Assembly (NCBI GenBank): GCA_002420315.1
Contig: DIHU01000162.1
Coordinates: 1 to 18,838, forward strand
DNA from: Akkermansiaceae bacterium UBA5688
GTDB taxonomy: Bacteria > Verrucomicrobiota > Verrucomicrobiia > Verrucomicrobiales > Akkermansiaceae
Direction: 5' to 3'
DNA length: 18,838 bases
Shown here: in pieces, positions 7,052-15,316 of the stretch
Numbering within the stretch: the first letter of the stretch is position 1
Layout: each line of letters opens with the position of its first letter
The notes under the pieces: generated by a model
Database searches by the model: none
Told to the model about the DNA's origin: nothing
The model's input: the letters and a program-made list of their open reading frames with translations, nothing else
Made by a program: the position numbers and the translations under genes

Positions 7052-9307
7052 ATGGTTTTAAGATGCTCTCACACGATTGCCTTCGCCAGCTTCCTTCTCA
7101 CCAACGCTCTCCTCAGTGCGGAGAAGGTTGATTTCGCCCGCGAAGTTCTGCCGATCCTCTCGGATAAATGCTTTACTTGCCACGGTCCCGATACCAAGAA
7201 AGCAAAGGATCTTAGGCTGGACAGCTACGAAGCAGCGACAAAAGATCGAAAAGGAATCCGTTCTATTGATCCGGATGACCTCGAAAACAGCGAACTGATT
7301 TTTCGAATCCACGATGAAGATGACCCCATGCCACCTGAGGACGATGGCAAGCCTTTGACAGCAGACGAAAAAGCAATTCTCACCCTCTGGGTCAAGCAAG
7401 GCGGGAAATACGCTTCTCACTGGGCCTTTGTTGCTCCGACTAAGAGCAAGGATGCGCCCAAAGAAAAAGTTATCGATTTCTTTGTTTGGAGAAAATTAGC
7501 AGCCAAAAAACCATCTATCTCTTTGGCCAAAGAGGCTTCAAAAGAAATCCTTGCTCGTCGTGCCGCCCTAGTCGTAACAGGACTTCCTCCAGAACCAACC
7601 CTACTCGAAAATTTTCTCGCTGATAAATCATCCGATTCCTACGAAAAATTCGTCGACAAGCTCCTCTCTTCTCCAAAATACGGGGAACATCAAGCCCGCT
7701 ACTGGCTAGATGCCATTCGCTACGGTGACACCCATGGCCTTCATCTAGACAACAAACGAGGTATTTTCCCTTATCGGGACTGGGTCGTGCGAGCCTTCAA
7801 TACAAACCTTCCGATCAACGACTTCATCACATGGCAAATCGCCGGCGATCTTTTGCCAAATCCTACGATCACCCAGAAAATCGCAACTGGATACGTCCGG
7901 ATGAATCCAACAACCTCAGAAGGGGGCGCGATTCCCGATGAGTTTCAAGCAAAGAACAACTTTGATCGAACCGAAACACTTGGGACAGTGATGCTGGGCA
8001 TGACGATGTCATGCGCACGATGCCATACCCACAAATACGATCCGATCACTCATAAAGAATACTTCAGCCTCTTAGCGTTCTTCAATAGCACTGCAGAAAA
8101 CCCACTTGACGGCAATAAATATGATCATGGCCCAGCAATGAAAGCCCCTGCCAATCCAAAAGAGTGGGAAGCCTTAACCTCGTCCAACGGCAGAGATCAA
8201 GATACGATTAAATCATTTTCGACCACCACTTTGATCGCTCAAGAATTACCAGAACCAAGAGTCACCAAAATTCTAGAACGGGGCGAATACCATAGCCCGA
8301 TTGGCGAAGCCCTTACGCCGGACGTCCCCGCGGCCATGGGAAGTTTCCCGAAAGACGCTCCACGCAATCGCCTGGGTCTCGCCCAATGGCTCACGGCAGA
8401 TACCCAGCCGCTTGTGACAAGAGTTCTTATAAACCGAATATGGCAAAGAGTATTTGGATATGGCTTGGTTCGGACCCCAGAAGATTTTGGACTTCAAGGA
8501 GAGCAGGCAACCCACCCTGAATTACTCGACTGGCTGGCTGTGGAGTTTCGTGAAAAAGGTTGGAACCAGAAGCACATTCTTCGGCTTCTGGTAACGAGCC
8601 AGGCCTTTAAACAAAGCTCCCAATTTCGCACGGATCTCGATGACCCCAAGAACCGTCTTCTTGCGCGTGGTCCAGCTTTCAGGCTCGATGCTGAAGTCAT
8701 CCGCGACATCGGCCTTTGGTCTAGCGGACTTCTTGATCCGACCATGGGCGGAGAAGGTGTAAAACCATATCAACCAGCAGGACTTTGGAAGGCTCTCATG
8801 CATCCTGCGAGCAACACTAAGAACTATGTCCAAGATAAAGGTGAAAAACTCTATCGGCGTAGCCTATACGTCTATTGGAAACGCACGAGTCCGCATCCCA
8901 TGATGACTCTCTTCGATGCTCCTAACCGTGAATCTAGCTGTGTGAAGCGCTCTCGTAGCAGCACTGCACTACAATCTCTTGCTCTTCTCAACGAGACCCA
9001 ACGGGTTGAGATGGCCCGCAAACTTGCTGAGCGACTGATTAAGTCATCTCCGAATGATAAAACCCGACTTAATCGTCTCTATCAATTACTCGCCTGCCGC
9101 CACTCCCTGCCCCGGGAAAGCAAAGCCTGCCTCGATCTTCTTGCCACCATGAAAAAACGTTATACTTCATCTCCAGAGGAAGCTAAGGCTCTTCTTTCAA
9201 CCGGAGAAGCTCCTGTTAACTCGGAGCTAAATCCTGCCGAGCTTGCAGCTTGGACCCAAGTTGTCACGACGGTCCTCGCAACCGACGTAGCTCTCTCCCT
9301 CTTTTAA
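7052..9307 (+). CDS. secreted PSCyt1-DUF1549-DUF1553 cytochrome protein
   Basis: This is a three-domain protein of a type abundant in Planctomycetes and Verrucomicrobia. It has 751 residues. A signal peptide covers 1-22 (cleavage after LSA). PSCyt1 covers about 26-118, with a c-haem motif C40-F-T-C43-H44 and the MPP segment (93-95) supplying a likely Met ligand. PSCyt2/DUF1549 covers about 140-350, with TGLPPEPTLLENFLAD, a WLDAIRYGDTHG stretch, and a second CxxCH at C321-A-R-C324-H325 (SCARCHTHKYDPI). PSD1/DUF1553 covers about 400-750 (NRLGLAQWL, LVRTPEDFG, THPELLDWLA). The linker between DUF1549 and DUF1553 is only about 50 residues, with no LamG or other insert, so the protein is compact for the family. 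Haem attachment would occur outside the cytoplasm. Its precise reaction is not established. It is cotranscribed with the DUF1501 gene 19 nt downstream. A weak AAAGAG precedes the ATG. Confidence 0.93.
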   Translation: MVLRCSHTIAFASFLLTNALLSAEKVDFAREVLPILSDKCFTCHGPDTKKAKDLRLDSYEAATKDRKGIRSIDPDDLENSELIFRIHDEDDPMPPEDDGKPLTADEKAILTLWVKQGGKYASHWAFVAPTKSKDAPKEKVIDFFVWRKLAAKKPSISLAKEASKEILARRAALVVTGLPPEPTLLENFLADKSSDSYEKFVDKLLSSPKYGEHQARYWLDAIRYGDTHGLHLDNKRGIFPYRDWVVRAFNTNLPINDFITWQIAGDLLPNPTITQKIATGYVRMNPTTSEGGAIPDEFQAKNNFDRTETLGTVMLGMTMSCARCHTHKYDPITHKEYFSLLAFFNSTAENPLDGNKYDHGPAMKAPANPKEWEALTSSNGRDQDTIKSFSTTTLIAQELPEPRVTKILERGEYHSPIGEALTPDVPAAMGSFPKDAPRNRLGLAQWLTADTQPLVTRVLINRIWQRVFGYGLVRTPEDFGLQGEQATHPELLDWLAVEFREKGWNQKHILRLLVTSQAFKQSSQFRTDLDDPKNRLLARGPAFRLDAEVIRDIGLWSSGLLDPTMGGEGVKPYQPAGLWKALMHPASNTKNYVQDKGEKLYRRSLYVYWKRTSPHPMMTLFDAPNRESSCVKRSRSSTALQSLALLNETQRVEMARKLAERLIKSSPNDKTRLNRLYQLLACRHSLPRESKACLDLLATMKKRYTSSPEEAKALLSTGEAPVNSELNPAELAAWTQVVTTVLATDVALSLF

Positions 9308-9326
9308 TTACTACACCCTTAATCTC

Positions 9327-10820
9327 ATGAACTCCGCTCGCGAATTTGATCTTAACATGACCCGTCGGCAGCTCTTCGGGCGAAGTGCGCTCGGCTTGGG
9401 AACCGCCACTATGGCGCAATTACTAGGTGCTGACCTTCTAGCTAAGCCCCCCGAGAGCGCTAATGGTTTTCACCATCCCGCTAAGGCAAAGCGCGTCATC
9501 TACCTCTTTATGAGTGGAGGCCCGAGCCAGCACGACATGTGGGATTACAAGCCAAAGATGAAGGAAATGTTTGGCAAAAACCTACCAGAACACATTCGGG
9601 ATGGTCAGCGTATCACAGGAATGACCGCGCGACAAAAAAGCCTTCCAGTCTGCCCTTCGAAGTATCAGTTCAAAAAACACGACAACAACGATCAGGGAGT
9701 CTGGGTAAGTGAGCTCCTTCCACACACCGCTAAGGTAGCAAAGGAGCTATGCGTTATAAATAGCACCTTCACCGAGGCCATCAATCATGATCCCGCGGTC
9801 ACTTATATTCAAACTGGCAGCCAAATCCCTGGGCGCCCCAGCCTTGGATCTTGGCTAAGTTATGGACTCGGGCGCCTCAACGATGACCTTCCCGGTTACG
9901 TGGTGATGCACGCCAAGACCAACTTTGGCGAGCAAAGCCTCTTTAACCGTCTCTGGGGTCCAGGCTTCTTACCATCAGAACACCAGGGTGTCCTACTTCG
10001 AAGCCAGGGGGATCCCGTTCTTTATCTCAACAATCCCAAAGGTGTTTCTCGAAGTGATCGCCGAGCTCAGCTAAACGCCCTAGCCGCTCTCAATGAATCT
10101 CAGCACGATCGCTTTGGAGACCCTGAAGTTCTGGCCCGCATTAAGCAACATGAGATGGCCTATCGCATGCAGACTTCAGTCCCAGAGTTAATGGACCTTT
10201 CCAGCGAAAAAGAATCAACTTTCAAGCTCTATGGAGAAGAAGCACGTCAAGCGGGAAGCTTTGCTGCATGCTGTCTCAATGCAAGGCGACTCGCCGAGCG
10301 TGGCGTCAGAAATATCCAGATCTTTCATCGTGGTTGGGATGCTCATGGAAATCTCCCCAAAGAGCACGAATCACAATGCAAGGACATTGACCAAGCCTGC
10401 GCCGCATTGATCACTGACCTCAAGGAGCGTGGCATGCTCGAAGACACCCTCGTAGTTTGGGGAGGAGAATTTGGACGAACTGCTTACTGCCAAGGATCAC
10501 TTAGCGAGAAAAATTACGGCAGGGATCACCACCCGCGATGCTTTACCACCTGGATGGCTGGAGGCGGAGTGAAACCGGGCATCACTTACGGACGGAGTGA
10601 TGACTATGGTTACAACATTGCAGATGCTGATGGAAATCCGATCTTTCCACAACCCACTAAAGACCATTGGACTCCTGGCAGCGTGCATATTCATGATCTC
10701 AACGCTACAATACTGCACTTACTTGGAATCGATCACCGTAAGCTAACTTATCGTTACCAAGGCCGGGACTTCCGTCTCACCGACATTCATGGCCATGTCA
10801 TCAAGGATCTCCTCGCTTAG
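9327..10820 (+). CDS. Tat-exported DUF1501 protein, cluster A
   Basis: DUF1501 is a sulfatase/alkaline phosphatase-like superfamily family. The protein is 497 residues. The twin-arginine signal is T12-R-R-Q-L-F17 with a hydrophobic ALGLGTATMAQLLG stretch, so it is exported folded, suggesting a cofactor or metal. Family motifs seen are FMSGGPSQHDMWD (61-73), VVWGGEFGRT and GRDHHPR; these correspond to the metal-site regions of the superfamily (inference). The second DUF1501 protein in the window has the GGMAHQESWDPKP form instead of GGPSQHDMWD, so the two paralogues differ in the N-terminal active-site loop. It is read from the first ATG, and an in-frame ATG at codon 11 also keeps the Tat motif. 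No Shine-Dalgarno sequence is visible. It ends 20 nt inside the small minus-strand ORF at 10801-11034. Confidence 0.93.
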   Translation: MNSAREFDLNMTRRQLFGRSALGLGTATMAQLLGADLLAKPPESANGFHHPAKAKRVIYLFMSGGPSQHDMWDYKPKMKEMFGKNLPEHIRDGQRITGMTARQKSLPVCPSKYQFKKHDNNDQGVWVSELLPHTAKVAKELCVINSTFTEAINHDPAVTYIQTGSQIPGRPSLGSWLSYGLGRLNDDLPGYVVMHAKTNFGEQSLFNRLWGPGFLPSEHQGVLLRSQGDPVLYLNNPKGVSRSDRRAQLNALAALNESQHDRFGDPEVLARIKQHEMAYRMQTSVPELMDLSSEKESTFKLYGEEARQAGSFAACCLNARRLAERGVRNIQIFHRGWDAHGNLPKEHESQCKDIDQACAALITDLKERGMLEDTLVVWGGEFGRTAYCQGSLSEKNYGRDHHPRCFTTWMAGGGVKPGITYGRSDDYGYNIADADGNPIFPQPTKDHWTPGSVHIHDLNATILHLLGIDHRKLTYRYQGRDFRLTDIHGHVIKDLLA

Positions 10821-11034
10821 GGGGAGTATCCTTTACCTCCCAGCCGCCTCTAAACTCTACGATCTTTTCCTTAAAGATTAGTGGTCTCTTTTTCCCTTCT
10901 TTTAAGGTTGAACTTTCGGAACCTTTTGGGATGCGATTCAAGCCCATCAATGACCAGTCCTTGGGCACGATAAATAAATCCACCACCTTAACGTCAGGTT
11001 TTTCCAAAGAAGACCCATTATTGATAGGTCTCAC
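10801..11034 (-). CDS. small ORF, uncertain; possible gene remnant
   Basis: The ORF has 77 codons, starts with GTG directly after an in-frame TAA (11035-11037), and overlaps the DUF1501 stop by 20 nt. The sequence looks protein-like in the middle (VVDLFIVPKDWSLMGLNRIP, then Lys/Glu-rich text to WEVKDTPPKRGDP) but has no signal and no recognised family. The next Met is at codon 30. Just upstream, in another frame, TVGPTGIHASVETGLRRK is open for about 20 codons between stops. The pieces might be the broken end of one gene, but I cannot show it. It may also be chance. Confidence 0.3.
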   Translation of the reverse strand: MRPINNGSSLEKPDVKVVDLFIVPKDWSLMGLNRIPKGSESSTLKEGKKRPLIFKEKIVEFRGGWEVKDTPPKRGDP

Positions 11035-11071
11035 TTACGCCTTAAACCTGTTTCAACTGAGGCATGAATTC

Positions 11072-11086
11072 CGGTTGGTCCAACCG
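11072..11086. repeat. short perfect inverted repeat in a gene-poor gap
   Basis: CGGTTG and CAACCG flank a 3-base GTC loop; counted the other way, the stems are 7 bp around one T. There is no following T tract on either strand, so it is not a standard terminator. It lies 5 nt before the ATG of the 11092 ORF and could be an operator half-site pair or a chance palindrome. Confidence 0.3.
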
Positions 11087-11091
11087 TAAAA

Positions 11092-11325
11092 ATGGCTCAG
11101 ATTTTGCTCCTTAGTCCTCTTTTACTGGGACTTCTCCAATCGAAATCATTAAAAAAAGCGCCAAATCTCATAAAGATCCTTATCGATTCGTCAGACCCTA
11201 TTGCGGACTTAGAGAAGGAAATAAGTTCACGCACTAAAAAAGTGCTAGCGCCAGGCAATTCGAACCGTCAATTACGAAACGATCTTCAAAGGATTACTCA
11301 ACCTCCATCTCAGCAAGTCGGTTAA
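11092..11325 (+). CDS. small ORF with hydrophobic N-terminus, uncertain
   Basis: The ORF has 77 codons starting with ATG. The first 16 residues are hydrophobic (MAQILLLSPLLLGLL) and signal-like; the rest is Lys, Asp and Asn-rich and hydrophilic. The final 32 nt overlap the 3' end of the kinase-like gene on the opposite strand. No Shine-Dalgarno and no recognised family. A real short secreted protein is possible, but the overlap and the lack of homology cues make it doubtful. Confidence 0.3.
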   Translation: MAQILLLSPLLLGLLQSKSLKKAPNLIKILIDSSDPIADLEKEISSRTKKVLAPGNSNRQLRNDLQRITQPPSQQVG

Positions 11326-13840
11326 TAGCCCATTCATAACCTTCTTTAATCTCCGGCTGATCACCATCGTCACGCTTCAATTCTTGCCACAATCGCTTAC
11401 ACTCTTGAAGGAGAGTAATAGCCTGGGCTCTATTACCTTCAAGTTGAGAAGTATGCCCCAGATCACCACAAAGATAGGCCAGAGATTTCCGCACTTCGGC
11501 AGGACTTGGTCGTTTCATGGTAGGAACATTCAGGAGCGCTTTCAAATCGCTATAAGCCTCCATACCAAGCCGTGCTCCTTCATCACCATCCCCTTGCTGT
11601 CCTAGGACTCCCGAGAGCTGCCATTTTAACGACGCCAGCAAGTAGTAGGCACTCCAGTTCTCAGGATATTGCGCCACCCCTTTTTCAAGTGCCGTAATTC
11701 CCTCCATCAAAAGTCTACGGGCTTCGATTGGTTTCCCTTCATCTCTGAGAGTAGTTGCAATAATTGCCTGTTGCGCCGCAAGATCAATCGTGATTCTCGC
11801 ATCATCGGGCATTTTTCTTTGCAATGCTATTAAACGGGTGACTCCCTCCCTTGCCAAATTTTCGGCGCCAAACGAATCTCCCTGCTGCCACAAAGAAAGC
11901 GCCTGAGACGCTACCGCCGAAGCAATTTGATATTGAGTCTCCGCAGTAGAATTTACCTGCTTTTCAGCTAACGAAGCAAAGGCCGCAGCAGCTTCCCCTC
12001 GAAGTTTAGCCGCATTTTCATAAGCTTTTTCTCCTTCGGCAATACCAGCAGCAGAGAGGTAGCTCCGACCTATCATAAAACCAATATTAGCCCTGGCTGG
12101 ATAGAGTTTTTCGAGAGCTTGAAAACCCTTCAAACTCTCGAGATAGCTTGCTAACGCCTCACTATTTTTGCCATTTGATTCAGCAACACGAGCCTTCACA
12201 AGAGCCAAAGCCGCCTTTATTCGAGTCTCGGCAGCATCCCCTCCTCCGTAACCCTCCACGATATCAACTTCAATTTCAGCAAGGCGATCTTTGAGTCCAG
12301 ATGGTTTAAACTTTGAAGCAAGGAGCAAATATCTTAGTTGCGCCTTCGCTGCGAGTTCAGAAGAGAGCTTAGGATCATTAATCGCATCTTTGAGCCACGC
12401 CTCACCTTTCGTCAAGTCACCCAGAGCGAAAGCAAGTTCGGCACGCCGCACCTTCAGAACTCTTGCCTGCGGAGCAAGTTCAGGTCTGACAGAAACAAAT
12501 TTGAGTTGTTTTTCGACCTCCTTGATAAGTGATTCAAGTCGCTTGGTTCTTCCTTCAAGAACCGGAAGCCCGTCGACACCCTCCTCAAGGAGCCAGTCGA
12601 AAAGTTTCATATTTGTCTCCTGTGCTGAACGAATCACATCTCGAGCGAGACTCTTTTCCTGAGCTAGCTCTGTCTCAACAATTTCTTTTGCAACAATAGC
12701 TTGGCGCTCCGAGTGGAGCACCGCATTACGCTGATCAGCCCACTCCCGCTCTTTTACTTCAACGCTTTTTTGATAATCAAAAAGTTCACTCTTCGCATCT
12801 TTGACCCTCAGAAATTGAGTCCCTCCCCAAACCAAAGAAAAAACGAGTGCAACACCTGATGCAATCGCGAAACGATTGGAGAAATACCAAGATTTCCTTT
12901 CTGCCTCCTTCTTTAAAATTTCGAGACGATTCCGCTCCTCTTTCTGAGAGAATTCACCTTCCAGCACCCCGAATTTCTCGGCCACTTCGCGCATATTAAA
13001 GGGACGCCTCCACGGATCAAGCTCAAGGCAAGAGTCTATCACTTTGCGAAAAACTTCCTCCTTTTCATTAGCGGCTTCATAAACCCATAACACTTTGTTC
13101 TGCTGTTCCAAACCCGCGGCAATTCCTTCATTATCAGCATCGATATCAAATCGTTGATTTTCTCCGGGAGATGGACACAGCCACTGGAAAAGTTTATCCG
13201 CACGCGGAAAGACTCCGGTTAGCAAGCGGTAAGCCAGAACGCCAAAAGCATAAACGTCCCACCGATACCCTTCTTCCCCTTGGTAGCCATCAGGTGAACG
13301 AAGTTGCTCGGGCGGAGCATACAGGAGAGCGTCGCTATAATTGGGGCGATGAACCCCTGGCATCAGACCACTCGCAAAATCAGCAAGGAGAGGAAGTCCA
13401 TCCTGTCTTAGAAAGATATTACCAGGTTTGAGGTTTCCATGAGCGACATTTGCCGAATGGAGTTTTGCGAGCGCTAAGGCCAAATTTTGTAAAAATGGCC
13501 AGGTCAAATCACTTTGGAGGTATTGTGTCAACGAAGCCTGGAGAGTTCTAGCTGTCACGGTTTCTCTATCCTCACCCCTATCGGCGAGAAGCTCCATCGC
13601 GACCCAAGCTGGCCTAGTTTCCAATCCATGCGATATAATGGGAACGATTGCTCCTTGAGCTTCGGCTTTAAAAACCCGACCAATTCGATCGAGCATCAGC
13701 CCGGGATTGGAAGACATACTACTGAATACCTTGAGCGCGCAGTGAGAACCATTATCTCGGGACGCTAGGTAGACGATACCAGCTGCCCCCGAACCAATTT
13801 CGGCCTCTATCTTGTATCCTTGAATTTGCGGACTTCCCAT
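11294..13840 (-). CDS. membrane protein kinase-like protein with degenerate catalytic motif and helical tail
   Basis: The protein is 848 residues. An N-terminal Hanks-type kinase fold (about 5-295) has a Gly-rich loop GSGAAGIVYLA (16-26), Lys37 in CALKVF, Glu60 as the likely alpha-C partner, HGNLKPGN (134-141), DFA (154-156), APPEQL (175-180), DVYAFGVLAYRLLTG and DPWRRP. The HRD-type motif has Asn136 where catalytic Asp is expected (codon AAC, 13433-13435), and DFG is DFA. Lys37, Glu60, Asn141 and Asp154 are kept, so nucleotide binding is plausible but phosphotransfer is doubtful. A transmembrane helix lies at about 324-343 (FAIASGVALVFSLVWGG), then a coiled coil (345-450), then helical repeats, probably TPR, up to 848. 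Cytoplasmic kinase fold with an external repeat tail is the inferred topology. It is divergent from the cluster B DUF1501 gene across 131 nt. Confidence 0.9.
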   Translation of the reverse strand: MGSPQIQGYKIEAEIGSGAAGIVYLASRDNGSHCALKVFSSMSSNPGLMLDRIGRVFKAEAQGAIVPIISHGLETRPAWVAMELLADRGEDRETVTARTLQASLTQYLQSDLTWPFLQNLALALAKLHSANVAHGNLKPGNIFLRQDGLPLLADFASGLMPGVHRPNYSDALLYAPPEQLRSPDGYQGEEGYRWDVYAFGVLAYRLLTGVFPRADKLFQWLCPSPGENQRFDIDADNEGIAAGLEQQNKVLWVYEAANEKEEVFRKVIDSCLELDPWRRPFNMREVAEKFGVLEGEFSQKEERNRLEILKKEAERKSWYFSNRFAIASGVALVFSLVWGGTQFLRVKDAKSELFDYQKSVEVKEREWADQRNAVLHSERQAIVAKEIVETELAQEKSLARDVIRSAQETNMKLFDWLLEEGVDGLPVLEGRTKRLESLIKEVEKQLKFVSVRPELAPQARVLKVRRAELAFALGDLTKGEAWLKDAINDPKLSSELAAKAQLRYLLLASKFKPSGLKDRLAEIEVDIVEGYGGGDAAETRIKAALALVKARVAESNGKNSEALASYLESLKGFQALEKLYPARANIGFMIGRSYLSAAGIAEGEKAYENAAKLRGEAAAAFASLAEKQVNSTAETQYQIASAVASQALSLWQQGDSFGAENLAREGVTRLIALQRKMPDDARITIDLAAQQAIIATTLRDEGKPIEARRLLMEGITALEKGVAQYPENWSAYYLLASLKWQLSGVLGQQGDGDEGARLGMEAYSDLKALLNVPTMKRPSPAEVRKSLAYLCGDLGHTSQLEGNRAQAITLLQECKRLWQELKRDDGDQPEIKEGYEWAINRLAEMEVE

Positions 13841-13956
13841 CGTGCTTTAAGCAAACAATCCTCTCCATTCGCAGAGAAATGTCCAGTCCATGAAAATGTC
13901 ACGCTTTTTTAGGTGAAATTGATTAAAAAAAGGAGAATGATCCGTAGTTAAAAAAA

Positions 13957-13968
13957 TTATCGCGATAA
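13957..13968. promoter_or_regulatory. perfect 12-bp palindrome TTATCGCGATAA, candidate operator
   Basis: A perfect palindrome centred between 13962 and 13963 ends 3 nt before the ATG of the cluster B DUF1501 gene, in the 131-nt region shared with the divergent kinase-like gene. The size and symmetry suit a dimeric DNA-binding protein, and the position would block translation or transcription of cluster B. I cannot assign a regulator. It could be chance in an AT-rich stretch. Confidence 0.4.
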
Positions 13969-13971
13969 ATT

Positions 13972-15303
13972 ATGAAAGAATCTTGTCCAGGTAACCCCTT
14001 TGCCAATGACTTCTCGCGTCGTGGATTTCTGCACGTCGGTCTTTTAGGAGGCCTAGGTCTCTCCCTTCCTCAATTCCTCTCGATGGAAGCGAAAGCGCAA
14101 CAGAAACAATATAAAACCCGTGAAGGCGTTGCCAAATCGGTCATCCAAATTTTTCTGCCCGGTGGAATGGCTCACCAAGAATCATGGGATCCAAAGCCAT
14201 ATGCTCCGACTGAATACCGGGGGCCTTTTGGCACCATTAACACCTCGATCAAAGGGATCAAGTTTAGTCAAAATCTTAAGCACACCGCCAAAATCGCAGA
14301 TAAGATGACGATTATCCGCTCGATGGCTCACGGCGAGGCGGCCCACGAACGCGGAACCCATAATATGTTCACCGGTTACAAGCCATCACCAGCGCTCCAA
14401 TATCCAGCAATGGGGTCAGTGGTTGCTCACGAATTAGGGCCCCACAACAATCTCCCTCCCTATGTCTGTGTCCCTTCTGTCCCAAATGAGTTTGCAAACT
14501 CTGGATATCTTTCGTCGGCGTTTGGCCCTTTTGCAATCGGATCAGAACCATCTCGCGGCGATTTCAAGGTACGCGATCTTAGCATGCCAGGTGGCGTCGA
14601 CGACACTCGCTTTAATCGCCGTCGTAACTTACTTGAAACGGTCGATCATCATTTTAGGACAATCGAGGAATCAGATGCCCTCGATTCAATGGACGCCTTT
14701 TATCAGCACGCCTACAAGTTGATTTCGTCCCAAGAAGCCCGCGAAGCTTTCAATCTGAAAGCCGAGCCAGAAGCCGTCCAAAATCGCTACGGAATGAACA
14801 CTCCAGGACAGCGCATGCTCCTCGCACGTCGCTTGGTAGAAGCGGGAACGCGCTTCGTCTCACTTACAGCAGGCGGATGGGATCACCACGACAACATTAA
14901 AAATGGTATTCAACAGCAGATGCCTTCAGTGGACCAGGCCATAGCTGCTCTCATTTCCGATCTTGATGAACGCGGGCTTCTCGACTCCACGCTTGTGATG
15001 GTGACCTCGGAATTTGGTCGCACTCCTAAAATTAACGGCACTGGAGGGCGCGATCACTGGCCACGTGTTTTTTCAGTCGGCCTTGCCGGCGGTGGCGTTC
15101 AGCGAGGACTAGTTCACGGTTCGTCAGATGCCCTTGGGGGCGAACCTGAAGAAGACATGGTTGGCATTGAAGACCTAGCTACAACCGTATACAACCAACT
15201 TGGAATCACAGGTGATAAGGAGCTCATGTCGCCCGGAGATCGCCCCATCGAGATCGTAGACGGAGGTCGTATTCTCGACGAAATCCTCGTTAAGAAAGCC
15301 TAA
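13972..15303 (+). CDS. Tat-exported DUF1501 protein, cluster B
   Basis: The protein has 443 residues. The twin-arginine signal is S15-R-R-G-F-L20 followed by GLLGGLGLSLPQF. Signature blocks are FLPGGMAHQESWDPKPYAP (61-79), SMAHGEAAHERGTHNM, VTSEFGRT, and GGRDHWPRVFSVGLAGGGV. It has the common GRDHW and EFGRT elements of the family and is 54 residues shorter than the paralogue at 9327. Export in folded form, probably with a metal, is inferred from the Tat signal and the superfamily. It starts cluster B, with the PPC protein gene 13 nt after its stop. No close Shine-Dalgarno precedes the ATG; an AGGAGA at 13931-13936 is 35 nt away and too far. Confidence 0.93.
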   Translation: MKESCPGNPFANDFSRRGFLHVGLLGGLGLSLPQFLSMEAKAQQKQYKTREGVAKSVIQIFLPGGMAHQESWDPKPYAPTEYRGPFGTINTSIKGIKFSQNLKHTAKIADKMTIIRSMAHGEAAHERGTHNMFTGYKPSPALQYPAMGSVVAHELGPHNNLPPYVCVPSVPNEFANSGYLSSAFGPFAIGSEPSRGDFKVRDLSMPGGVDDTRFNRRRNLLETVDHHFRTIEESDALDSMDAFYQHAYKLISSQEAREAFNLKAEPEAVQNRYGMNTPGQRMLLARRLVEAGTRFVSLTAGGWDHHDNIKNGIQQQMPSVDQAIAALISDLDERGLLDSTLVMVTSEFGRTPKINGTGGRDHWPRVFSVGLAGGGVQRGLVHGSSDALGGEPEEDMVGIEDLATTVYNQLGITGDKELMSPGDRPIEIVDGGRILDEILVKKA

Positions 15304-15316
15304 ATAGAAAAACGTT

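Noticed and set aside
10821..10840. GC-rich stem after the cluster A DUF1501 stop as terminator
   Set aside because: Only about five pairs form between GGGGG and CCTCCC, with no following T run.
11231..11245. Hairpin GCACT-aaaaa-AGTGC as terminator of the kinase-like gene
   Set aside because: The stem is only 5 bp and neither strand has a T tract after it.
14120..14722. Short alternate-frame ORFs inside the DUF1501 and other large genes
   Set aside because: They are shadows of clear reading frames with family motifs and have no independent start signals.
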